Assembly (NCBI GenBank): GCA_013349595.1
Contig: DUZI01000208.1
Span: 1 to 5,193 of the forward strand
DNA from: Nitrospirota bacterium
GTDB lineage: Bacteria > Nitrospirota > Thermodesulfovibrionia > Thermodesulfovibrionales > Dissulfurispiraceae
Reading direction: 5' to 3'
DNA length: 5,193 nucleotides
How positions within the stretch are numbered: the stretch's first letter is position 1; every line of letters begins with the position of its first letter. Shown piece after piece: positions 1 to 5,193 of the stretch. The notes beneath the pieces are model-generated. The model saw nothing but the letters and a program-made list of their open reading frames with translations, made no database searches and was not told where the DNA came from. A program made the position numbers and the translations under genes.

Positions 1-1
1 C

Positions 2-190
2 TGTGGACATCAACTTGTAATATTTAAGCAATGTCCATCTTGTAACAAAAACATCCCGCCATCTGCAAAGTTTTGTCCAAGGTGTGGTCAAAGTGTTGAT
101 GTAAAGCCATTAGATAAATTGTGTAAAAGTTGTAAATCTGAAAACCTTCCTGAATCAGTCTTTTGTAATCAATGTGGGGAGAGATTATAA
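2..190 (+). CDS. Double zinc-ribbon protein, C-terminal end only
   Basis: This is the last 62 codons of a gene that begins before the window and ends with TAA at 188-190. The fragment carries two consecutive four-cysteine zinc ribbons. The first is CPSC (visible residues 11-14) paired with CPRCG (25-29). The second is CKSC (41-44) paired with CNQCG (55-59). A CGH at residues 1-3 looks like the end of yet another ribbon. Such repeated CxxC knuckles are typical of the double zinc ribbon (DZR) family and often sit at the C-terminus of larger bacterial proteins, where they bind structural zinc and probably mediate protein contacts. The main domain lies outside the window, so the function cannot be given. 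The next gene starts 5 bases after the stop, so the two are probably co-transcribed and possibly translationally coupled. Confidence 0.8.
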   Translation, partial: CGHQLVIFKQCPSCNKNIPPSAKFCPRCGQSVDVKPLDKLCKSCKSENLPESVFCNQCGERL

Positions 191-195
191 ATTAG

Positions 196-729
196 ATGGC
201 AGGTTGGAAGATTGAGCAAAACTACCCTCAATGCAGTGGTTATGTGACATTAGAAGAGACTGACAGGGTCTTTAAATGGAATTATTGTAAGGTTAATCTA
301 TTTATAGTCCCAATAGATTATTTCAAATATTATCTGCTTGCAAAATCTGGTGAGACAGAGGAAACTTATTATTTCCCTTATTGGAGACTGAAAGGGATTG
401 CATACACATGCTCTAATTTTACAGTCACAAAACAGATTGTTGAAAGGAGTTACAGGGCTATAAATGTTAATTATATTCCCTTTACGCTCGGGTATAGGAT
501 GCAGACATTAAAGATGAGATTTGTCTCTTCAGAACATGAAGGCAGATTTATCACTCAAGATGGACTTAATAGAGAGTATATATTCAATATTGATGAGGCA
601 GACATTTTTAAAAATGACATGATACCAGTCTATCACAGGGCTTTTGTTTGGGAGAGTATTAGTGTTATTTATTCCCATTATCAATTAAGTGTTCATAAAA
701 ATACCTTAAAGACAGGCAGAAGGATTTAG
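196..729 (+). CDS. Uncharacterised 177-residue protein with PYWR motif
   Basis: I do not recognise a named family with certainty. The protein is rich in aromatic residues and has no membrane segment, signal peptide or metal-binding cysteine cluster; its few cysteines (C13, C31, C72) are scattered. A FPYWRLKG motif at about residues 60-67 resembles a YPYWR-type motif that I recall from uncharacterised, zinc-ribbon-associated bacterial proteins. The segment [13 protein letters not shown] near residues 152-164 recalls an ESVSLIYSPFY-type stretch of the same proteins, which as I remember continue well beyond this point. That makes a shortened version possible, but I cannot test it here. The start at 196 follows the upstream stop by 5 bases, with GGGGAGAG at 176-183 as a somewhat distant ribosome-binding site. 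The stop lies 7 bases before the cysE start, so it sits in the middle of a tight three-gene run. Any function is unknown. Confidence 0.75.
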   Translation: MAGWKIEQNYPQCSGYVTLEETDRVFKWNYCKVNLFIVPIDYFKYYLLAKSGETEETYYFPYWRLKGIAYTCSNFTVTKQIVERSYRAINVNYIPFTLGYRMQTLKMRFVSSEHEGRFITQDGLNREYIFNIDEADIFKNDMIPVYHRAFVWESISVIYSHYQLSVHKNTLKTGRRI

Positions 730-736
730 TTCCATA

Positions 737-2866
737 ATGGGGCTTATCAAAACTATCAGGGAAGATATAAAGATTGTCTTTGAAAGAGACCCTGCGGCAC
801 GCAATGTGATAGAGGTTTTTTTTTCATATCCGGGATTACATGCAATTTTCTTTCACAGGATTGCCCATTTCTTATGGGAAAGGGGATTTTTTTTGACAGC
901 AAGATTATTATCTCACTTAAACCGTTTCTTGACATCCATAGAAATCCATCCTGGTGCTAAGATAGGTAAGAGGTTTTTTATCGATCATGGGATGGGTGTT
1001 GTAATCGGTGAAACCACTGAGATTGGTGATGACTGTCTTTTATATCAAGGAGTTACCCTTGGTGGTACTGGTAAAGAAAAAGGTAAAAGACACCCTACTT
1101 TAGGGAATAATGTGGTAGTTGGTGCAGGGGCAAAGGTGCTCGGACCCATTAAAATTGGTAATAATAGTAAAATAGGTGCTAATTCTGTAGTGTTAAAGTC
1201 TGTGCCTGAGAATTCCATAGTAGTTGGTGTTCCTGGACGAATCATAAAGAAGAAACTTTTAAGAATTCAAGAAGAAGGTCTTACAGAAACCCTTGACCAT
1301 GTCAGGCTCCCTGATCCAGTGGAGGCAAGATTAAATGAACTTCATGAGTACATACAAAAGATTGAAGCAAAGATAGAAAACAAGGAGGATAGGTCAATAA
1401 TGAAAGTGTATAACACTATGACAGCCAAAAAAGAGGTCTTTACACCAATAAGGGATAATTTTGTAGGTGTCTATGCCTGTGGGGTAACTGTTTATGACTA
1501 CTGTCACATTGGTCATGCAAGGAGTGCAGTGGTCTTTGATGTAATCATAAGATATTTGAGATACAAGGGCTTTGATGTTAAATATGTAAGGAATTTTACA
1601 GATATTGATGACAAAATAATAAAAAGGGCAAATGAAGAAGGCTTGTCTTGGAATGAGGTCTCTGAGAAATATATCAATGAATATTATAAAGACATGGATG
1701 CACTCGGAATTGAAAGGGCAAATGTTGAACCTAAGGCAACTGAACACATACAGGAAATGATAAATATCGTTCAGTCACTTTTGGATAAAGGCTTTGCCTA
1801 TACTTTGCAAGAGGGTGAATCAAAAAGTGTTTATTTTGAAGTCTCAAAGTTTCCAGAATACGGAAAATTATCAAAGAAACAATTAAGCGACCTTCTTGCA
1901 GGAGTGAGGGTAGATGTAAATGATTTAAAAAAGAGCCCTGCAGATTTTGTCTTATGGAAGGCATCAAAGGAGGGAGAACCTTGGTGGGAGAGCCCTTGGG
2001 GAAAGGGCAGGCCTGGATGGCATATTGAGTGCACAGCAATGAGCATGAGGCATATTGGAGAGACCCTTGATATTCATGGAGGTGGTGCAGATTTAATCTT
2101 CCCTCATCATGAAAATGAGATAGCTCAATCAGAATCCTATTCAGGAAAAGAATTTGCAAAATACTGGATACACAATGGGTTCATTACCATTGATAAAGAG
2201 AAGATGTCTAAATCACTTGGTAATTTCTTTACAATCAGGGAGATTTTACAAAGATATGATGCAGAGGTGGTAAGATTTTTCCTATTGTCAAGTCACTACA
2301 GAAGTCCTCTTGAATTTTCTCAGGAACAACTCATGGAGGCACAGGCATCTTTAGACAGATTTTACACCTCTATGGATAGGATTGAGGACTATATAAAATT
2401 TGGTCAAAAACAAAAACCAAAGGGTCATGTAAAAGAAGAAGAGATTGAACTCTCCATAAAAGATTTTGCCAAAGAATTTGAAAGGGCTATGGATGATGAT
2501 TTTAACACTGCAATTGCCATAGCCTCTTTCTTTGAGTTATTAAGGATAATCAATAGATACATTGATGCAGTGCCACCTTTAGATAGGGCTGAGCCAATTC
2601 TCTCAAGGGTAAAGGGGGAGATATCTAAATATTCGGCTATATTAAATATTTTTAACAAGACCCCTCAGCAGTGGCAGGTTGCACTTTTGAAGACAAAGAA
2701 GATTACCCTTTCTGAGGCAGAGATAAATCAAAAAATTTTAGAAAGAAAGAAAGCCCGAGAAGACAAAGACTACAAAAGGGCTGATGAGATAAGAAAAGAA
2801 TTAGAGGCAATTGGAATAGTCCTTGAGGATAAAAAAGACAGCACCCTTTGGAAGGTCAAGTTGTAG
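737..2866 (+). CDS. cysE-cysS: Fused serine acetyltransferase (CysE) and cysteinyl-tRNA synthetase (CysS)
   Basis: This is one uninterrupted 709-codon frame. Residues 1-221 are a complete short-type CysE, which makes O-acetylserine from serine and acetyl-CoA. They include the N-terminal helical region ([11 protein letters not shown], 18-28), the left-handed beta-helix hexapeptide repeats, E69 in IEIHPG, catalytic-type H84 in [14 protein letters not shown] (106-113) and RHP with H119. Its length matches the roughly 217-residue B. subtilis enzyme. Residues 222-709 are a complete class I CysS, which charges tRNA-Cys. They include HIGH (257-260), KMSKS (489-493), the zinc ligands C248, C432, H457 and E461 (equivalent to E. 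coli C28, C209, H234 and E238), GWHIEC (427-432) and the C-terminal [11 protein letters not shown] helix with the final [14 protein letters not shown]. The join has no extra linker beyond the CysE tail, whose V195, L199, L202, I206, I209 and I213 form a 4-3 heptad suggesting a coiled coil. The start ATG follows AGAAGGA (718-724). A strong internal start is present at 1400. Both cytosolic domains look catalytically intact; whether one or two polypeptides are made is open. Confidence 0.9.
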   Translation: MGLIKTIREDIKIVFERDPAARNVIEVFFSYPGLHAIFFHRIAHFLWERGFFLTARLLSHLNRFLTSIEIHPGAKIGKRFFIDHGMGVVIGETTEIGDDCLLYQGVTLGGTGKEKGKRHPTLGNNVVVGAGAKVLGPIKIGNNSKIGANSVVLKSVPENSIVVGVPGRIIKKKLLRIQEEGLTETLDHVRLPDPVEARLNELHEYIQKIEAKIENKEDRSIMKVYNTMTAKKEVFTPIRDNFVGVYACGVTVYDYCHIGHARSAVVFDVIIRYLRYKGFDVKYVRNFTDIDDKIIKRANEEGLSWNEVSEKYINEYYKDMDALGIERANVEPKATEHIQEMINIVQSLLDKGFAYTLQEGESKSVYFEVSKFPEYGKLSKKQLSDLLAGVRVDVNDLKKSPADFVLWKASKEGEPWWESPWGKGRPGWHIECTAMSMRHIGETLDIHGGGADLIFPHHENEIAQSESYSGKEFAKYWIHNGFITIDKEKMSKSLGNFFTIREILQRYDAEVVRFFLLSSHYRSPLEFSQEQLMEAQASLDRFYTSMDRIEDYIKFGQKQKPKGHVKEEEIELSIKDFAKEFERAMDDDFNTAIAIASFFELLRIINRYIDAVPPLDRAEPILSRVKGEISKYSAILNIFNKTPQQWQVALLKTKKITLSEAEINQKILERKKAREDKDYKRADEIRKELEAIGIVLEDKKDSTLWKVKL
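1382..1402 (+). promoter_or_regulatory. Internal ribosome-binding site and ATG at the cysE/cysS junction
   Basis: AAGGAGG at 1382-1388 is followed after 11 bases by ATG at 1400. It is translated in the main frame as part of the CysE tail (NKEDRSI). In another frame the same spot reads TAATGA: a TAA at 1398-1400 overlaps the ATG, the usual layout of two translationally coupled genes. The sequence therefore looks like an ancestral coupled gene boundary that is now read through in frame. Confidence 0.6.
1400..2866 (+). CDS. cysS: Possible separate cysteinyl-tRNA synthetase from internal start
   Basis: ATG 1400-1402 lies in frame inside the fused gene and matches the normal first methionine of Cys[13 protein letters not shown] aligns with E. 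coli MLKIFNTLTRQKE. Initiation here would give a 488-residue enzyme, close to the usual 460-490. An AAGGAGG sequence sits 11 bases upstream, a near-perfect Shine-Dalgarno at slightly long spacing, which would be hard to explain as coding sequence alone. This entry is an alternative product of the same DNA as the fused frame, not an additional gene. It would also be the correct gene model if the fusion turned out to be a base-call error in the cysE tail. All catalytic and zinc-binding residues described for the fused protein lie in this part. Confidence 0.5.
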   Translation: MKVYNTMTAKKEVFTPIRDNFVGVYACGVTVYDYCHIGHARSAVVFDVIIRYLRYKGFDVKYVRNFTDIDDKIIKRANEEGLSWNEVSEKYINEYYKDMDALGIERANVEPKATEHIQEMINIVQSLLDKGFAYTLQEGESKSVYFEVSKFPEYGKLSKKQLSDLLAGVRVDVNDLKKSPADFVLWKASKEGEPWWESPWGKGRPGWHIECTAMSMRHIGETLDIHGGGADLIFPHHENEIAQSESYSGKEFAKYWIHNGFITIDKEKMSKSLGNFFTIREILQRYDAEVVRFFLLSSHYRSPLEFSQEQLMEAQASLDRFYTSMDRIEDYIKFGQKQKPKGHVKEEEIELSIKDFAKEFERAMDDDFNTAIAIASFFELLRIINRYIDAVPPLDRAEPILSRVKGEISKYSAILNIFNKTPQQWQVALLKTKKITLSEAEINQKILERKKAREDKDYKRADEIRKELEAIGIVLEDKKDSTLWKVKL

Positions 2867-3896
2867 TTTCAATCTTTTTTAGATAAACCACCCTTTGAGG
2901 GAATGGGATTTCGATGCCCTCGTCTTTAAATCTCTTAAAGATCCTTTTCCTAAACTCATGGATGGCTTGAAACTGAAACTTTATGTTGTTGATATGGCAG
3001 ATAACTGTAAAGTCTATTGAACTATCTGAAAAGCCCGGATTGAATCTAACCTGAGGGTCTATATCTTTTATCATAAAATCATTATTTTCTTTCATGATAT
3101 TCGCCTCTTCAAGCAATATTTTTTCTATCCTGTCAGGGTCTTCGTTATAACTTACACTGATTGGTATTTGAACTGACAAGTTGTCCGTTGGCAGAGAGAA
3201 ATTAAGAACGATGCTTTGTGACAACTTGCTATTTGGAATTATTACCATGTTATTTTGAAGTGTCTTTATCCTTGTTGTCCTCCAAGTAATATCCTCAACA
3301 TAGCCTTCGTTTCCATTTTCAAGTCTGACAAAATCACCAACCCTGATGGTCTTTTCAACAAGTATGTGTATGCCTGAAAATAGATTTTCAAGGGTATCCT
3401 TTAAGGCAAGTGCTACTGCAAGACCTCCTACACCAAGTGCAGTAAGGACAGGGGCGATAGAGATGCCAAGTGTTGCCATTATTATAATAAATCCAATTAT
3501 GATTATTGTGCCCTTGAGTATTACATAGAAAAGTCCGGTTGTTGGGATAGGTAACTCTAATTTGTCAAAATAGTGCTTAAAAAGCTTACTGACTAAATTG
3601 GCAATGGCAAGGGAGATTGAGAATGTTATTAATATGATTAATACTTTATATATAACTTCAAACTGTTTTTTAGGAAGTTCAGCAATCACAAGTCCAATAT
3701 AAAGGCCTATTGCAATGCACCAAAAAACAGAAGGCAACCTGATAGACTTTAAGATAATAATATCGATTTTAAAGGGGGTTAATGAGAGCCATTTTTTTAA
3801 AAATTTTAAAAAAATACCCCTAAACAATAAAAGTATTATTGTAACTGCAAAAAAAACAAAAATGGAAAACAATAGGCGGTCAAAATCTAAAGACAT
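2856..3896 (-). CDS. MscS-family small-conductance mechanosensitive ion channel
   Basis: The 346-residue inner-membrane protein should open under membrane tension to release solutes during hypo-osmotic shock. Hydrophobic segments lie at about residues 8-29, 53-73, 81-103 and 121-143, followed by the hallmark pore helix at 147-176 ([17 protein letters not shown], then [13 protein letters not shown]). After it come the conserved RVGDFVRL beta-domain entry (185-192), a [11 protein letters not shown] strand with [12 protein letters not shown] (200-223), and the C-terminal alpha/beta cytoplasmic domain ending [13 protein letters not shown]. Five membrane segments rather than three put it among the slightly larger MscS-like channels. 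The start lies 5 bases after the yajQ stop (TTTTT on the coding strand) and has no visible Shine-Dalgarno, so translation probably depends on coupling to yajQ. The 3' end overlaps the cysS 3' end by 11 bases. The substrate and gating threshold cannot be read from sequence. Confidence 0.93.
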   Translation of the reverse strand: MSLDFDRLLFSIFVFFAVTIILLLFRGIFLKFLKKWLSLTPFKIDIIILKSIRLPSVFWCIAIGLYIGLVIAELPKKQFEVIYKVLIILITFSISLAIANLVSKLFKHYFDKLELPIPTTGLFYVILKGTIIIIGFIIIMATLGISIAPVLTALGVGGLAVALALKDTLENLFSGIHILVEKTIRVGDFVRLENGNEGYVEDITWRTTRIKTLQNNMVIIPNSKLSQSIVLNFSLPTDNLSVQIPISVSYNEDPDRIEKILLEEANIMKENNDFMIKDIDPQVRFNPGFSDSSIDFTVICHINNIKFQFQAIHEFRKRIFKRFKDEGIEIPFPQRVVYLKKIETTT

Positions 3897-3901
3897 AAAA
3901 A

Positions 3902-4402
3902 TTAACGATAGTTGGTGAAATGTATGTAAATGCCATAATCTTTTTCTTTGAGTTTTGCTATCACAGCCTGTAAGTCATCAATCTTTTTCCCTTTTATCCT
4001 TACTTGGTCCTTTTGAATCTCAGCAGAGACCTTGATTTTGGTGTTTTTTATATCCTTTACAATCTCTTTTGCCTTATCAGTCGGTATGCCTTGTTGTAAA
4101 GTAATTACTTGTCTCACTGTATTACCAGCGGACTGCTCAATCTTCCCATAAGAGAGCCCTTTAAGTGGGACACCCCTTTTGACAAGCTTAGACTGCAAAA
4201 TATCTATCAGGCTTTTTAATTTAGCTTCATCATCAGAGATAAGTGTTAATATGCCTTTGTCCTTGTCTAAATCCACATTGCTCTTACTACCCTTAAAATC
4301 AAATCTCTGAGATACTTCTTTCATAGTTTGAATTTGTGCATTAGAGACCTCTTGCATATCAATCTTACAAACAATATCAAAGGTATGTTCTTCTGCGGGC
4401 AT
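3902..4402 (-). CDS. yajQ: YajQ-family nucleotide/cyclic-di-GMP-binding protein
   Basis: This 166-residue cytosolic protein matches the YajQ family (UPF0234) over its whole length. Recognisable blocks are FDIVCKIDMQEVSNA (residues 8-22), EVSQRFDFKGS (29-39), LQSKLVKRGVPLKGL, LQQGIPTDKAKEIVKDIKNTKIKVSAEIQ, KDQVRIKGKKIDDLQAVIAKLK and the terminal IHFTNYR. E. coli YajQ shows the same order (RFDF, AKLLKRG, KIVKMIKDSKLKVQAQIQ, DDLQAV, FKNFR). The family folds as two ferredoxin-like domains. Members have been reported to bind nucleotides or RNA, and a Xanthomonas member binds cyclic-di-GMP and acts in signalling. Which ligand applies here is not visible. The N-terminus is about four residues longer than in E. 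coli. The start is supported by AGGAGG at 4409-4414, six bases upstream. It is the middle gene of the minus-strand run, 20 bases after the PsiE-like gene. Confidence 0.93.
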   Translation of the reverse strand: MPAEEHTFDIVCKIDMQEVSNAQIQTMKEVSQRFDFKGSKSNVDLDKDKGILTLISDDEAKLKSLIDILQSKLVKRGVPLKGLSYGKIEQSAGNTVRQVITLQQGIPTDKAKEIVKDIKNTKIKVSAEIQKDQVRIKGKKIDDLQAVIAKLKEKDYGIYIHFTNYR

Positions 4403-4408
4403 TATTAA

Positions 4409-4414
4409 CCTCCT
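4409..4414 (-). promoter_or_regulatory. Shine-Dalgarno of yajQ
   Basis: AGGAGG on the minus strand lies six bases before the yajQ ATG, inside the 20-base gap after the PsiE-like gene. It is the only canonical ribosome-binding site among the three minus-strand genes, which suggests YajQ is the most efficiently translated of them. Confidence 0.75.
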
Positions 4415-4422
4415 AAAAAAAG

Positions 4423-4869
4423 TTATTGCTCTGTATCAACTTGTTGAGCCTTAACGGAAATATAGTATGAGATTATGAGGATAATGATAATAATTGTGCA
4501 TAAAGCCAATTCTATCAATTTATCGTGAGGGACATGCTCCATAAAGGAGGTTTGTGCTTCAATTAATAATATTCTCCTGACAGCCGCAATAATCCCTATT
4601 GCAAGAAAAGGTCCGATGATAAATTTCTGCTTTTTTAGAAACCTTATTACAGTCCATAGCAATTCAAGTATTATCAAGGCAAGTAGGACATCATTTATGA
4701 AATGAAAGATTGTATTTCTATCAGGGTTTAATAAATGTAATATGGCAAAATAAAAAGTAAAGGCACAACCAATTAGTAAAAGGACGGCAGCAAAGACATG
4801 AAAAGCCATGTCAATACTAATAAGCCAATCTCTGCACCTTTCAATAATCTTACTGTCTTTAGATAACAT
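4423..4869 (-). CDS. PsiE-like (phosphate-starvation-inducible E type) membrane protein
   Basis: This 148-residue protein has four predicted membrane helices at about residues 22-45, 58-77, 85-103 and 118-138. Between them is the conserved core ALIILELLWTVIRFLKKQKF (64-83), then GPFLAIGIIAAVRRILLIEA (86-105), with an arginine pair at 98-99 within or next to the third helix. This pattern matches the PsiE-like family as I know it. E. coli psiE responds to phosphate and carbon starvation, but the molecular job of the family is not established, so no function is inferred. The start at 4869 has no Shine-Dalgarno; M21 is a possible later start but would trim the region leading into the first helix and has no better site. 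It is the first gene of a probable three-gene minus-strand operon with yajQ and the MscS-type channel. Confidence 0.8.
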   Translation of the reverse strand: MLSKDSKIIERCRDWLISIDMAFHVFAAVLLLIGCAFTFYFAILHLLNPDRNTIFHFINDVLLALIILELLWTVIRFLKKQKFIIGPFLAIGIIAAVRRILLIEAQTSFMEHVPHDKLIELALCTIIIIILIISYYISVKAQQVDTEQ

Positions 4870-4878
4870 AGAGGTGTT

Positions 4879-4907
4879 AGTATATCACAGTAACATGTAA
4901 TATTAAA
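4879..4907 (-). promoter_or_regulatory. Weak candidate promoter for the PsiE-like/yajQ/mscS run
   Basis: On the minus strand TATACT (4879-4884) is five of six to the -10 consensus, with a poor -35 (TTTAAT) 17 bases upstream. Transcription from here would begin almost at the ATG at 4869, giving a leaderless or nearly leaderless message. This would fit the missing Shine-Dalgarno. The match is weak, and a promoter further upstream in the AT-rich region is equally possible. Confidence 0.22.
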
Positions 4908-4993
4908 GGGCTTACTAAAACCCAAAATCAGCAATAGAACTGAGAACTTAACAAAATCAAGTATGAAGGGTTGGTGAAAAATTTTATACGAAA

Positions 4994-5031
4994 CCTTATA
5001 AAAAAAGTTCCTAGGGGGCTTTGTCATAAGG
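4994..5031. repeat. Nested imperfect palindrome (potential hairpin)
   Basis: The outer arms CCTTAT (4994-4999) and ATAAGG (5026-5031) pair perfectly. Inside, AAAGTTCC (5004-5011) pairs with GGGGCTTT (5015-5022) around a three-base TAG loop, using two G-U pairs if read as plus-strand RNA. A small internal loop (5000-5003 against 5023-5025) separates the two stems. It could be a structured RNA element, a protein-binding site, or a poor terminator for transcription arriving from the right on the minus strand, where it would be followed by a T run. No function is shown. Confidence 0.4.
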
Positions 5032-5171
5032 CATTGTTTTAAATGTATAAATCAAAATTATAAATAAAATTTGTCGATTATAAAAATCCTGAAACAGCCC
5101 TTCCTAAGCGCTATTTTTAGGTAATGGTTTAAAAAACTTGTGAAAACTCTTAACCATGATTACAGAAAATT

Positions 5172-5180
5172 TGCTACAAT
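5172..5180 (+). promoter_or_regulatory. Possible extended -10 promoter element reading out of the window
   Basis: TGCTACAAT fits the extended -10 pattern TGnTATAAT with one mismatch. The best -35 candidate, TTAACC at 5150-5155, is only four of six and is 19 bases away. If real, it drives a plus-strand gene beginning beyond 5193, making this region a divergent promoter region. Confidence 0.3.
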
Positions 5181-5193
5181 ACTGAGTAATAAG

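Larger units (their letters stand above)
4870..5193. other. AT-rich intergenic region, no gene seen
   Basis: These 324 bases hold no convincing coding frame. The only longer open stretch here, minus strand from about 5027, overlaps the PsiE-like gene in another frame and looks like chance. The region must hold the promoter for the minus-strand operon and possibly one for a gene to the right. Contents I can point to are a nested palindrome at 4994-5031, TATAAA-type boxes at 5046, 5059 and 5079, a small inverted repeat CCTAA/TTAGG at 5103-5121, and a rightward extended -10 near 5172. No minus-strand -35/-10 pair is close to consensus. Confidence 0.7.

Noticed and set aside
600..736. T-box leader before cysE, as seen in front of cys genes in Firmicutes
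   Set aside because: Only 7 bases separate the upstream gene from cysE, so there is no room for a leader and no T-box motif was seen.
1045..2658. Several minus-strand open frames antisense to cysE-cysS
   Set aside because: They mirror the codons of well-identified enzymes on the plus strand and show no family features of their own.
2897..2921. Inverted repeat GAGGG/CCCTC just after the cysS stop, as a terminator
   Set aside because: It has only five pairs, a large loop and no clear T run, and it lies in the conserved C-terminal coding part of the channel gene.
3346..3918. Two short plus-strand open frames opposite the mscS-type gene
   Set aside because: They are low-complexity mirror images of the membrane-helix codons of the channel, with no support as genes.
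4773..5027. Minus-strand open frame of 84 codons overlapping the PsiE-like gene
   Set aside because: Its second part lies within the PsiE-like coding region in another frame, the protein resembles nothing, and it has no start signal.
5046..5085. Three TATAAA-type boxes at 5046, 5059 and 5079 as tandem promoters or repeats
   Set aside because: The spacing is irregular, there are no matching -35 boxes at 16-18 bases, and such boxes are common in AT-rich intergenic DNA.
5085..5105. CCTGAAACAGCCC as a possible insertion-sequence end
   Set aside because: There is no matching inverted end, no target duplication and no transposase remnant in the window.

Overview
The window is AT-rich bacterial DNA (by eye well under 40% GC) that is densely packed with ordinary housekeeping and membrane genes. 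There are no phage, transposon, CRISPR or RNA genes that I can support. Heavy use of AGA/AGG for Arg, the CysE and CysS sequence types, and a PsiE-like/YajQ/MscS cluster suit a low-GC anaerobe, for example of the Nitrospirota or Desulfobacterota kind. That placement is a guess from style, not from a marker gene.

Positions 1-2866 hold a plus-strand block of closely spaced genes. It starts with the 3' end of a double zinc-ribbon protein. Next is a 177-residue protein of unknown function with a PYWR-type motif. Then comes one 709-codon reading frame joining a complete serine acetyltransferase (CysE, residues 1-221) to a complete cysteinyl-tRNA synthetase (CysS, residues 222-709) with no stop codon between them. 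The join falls exactly where a separate CysS would start. It also retains a strong internal Shine-Dalgarno and an ATG, so the locus may yield a fused enzyme, a free CysS, or both. This links the first step of cysteine synthesis to the charging of tRNA-Cys.

Positions 2856-4869 hold a minus-strand block, probably one operon read right to left: a PsiE-like four-helix membrane protein, YajQ (a nucleotide or cyclic-di-GMP binding protein) and an MscS-type mechanosensitive channel. The last gene runs tail to tail into cysS, and the two coding regions overlap by 11 bases, so there is no intergenic space for a terminator.

Positions 4870-5193 are non-coding as far as I can see. They hold a 38-base nested imperfect palindrome, several AT-rich promoter-like boxes, and a possible extended -10 promoter reading rightwards out of the window. 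The most notable item in the window is the cysE-cysS fusion with its embedded start site.
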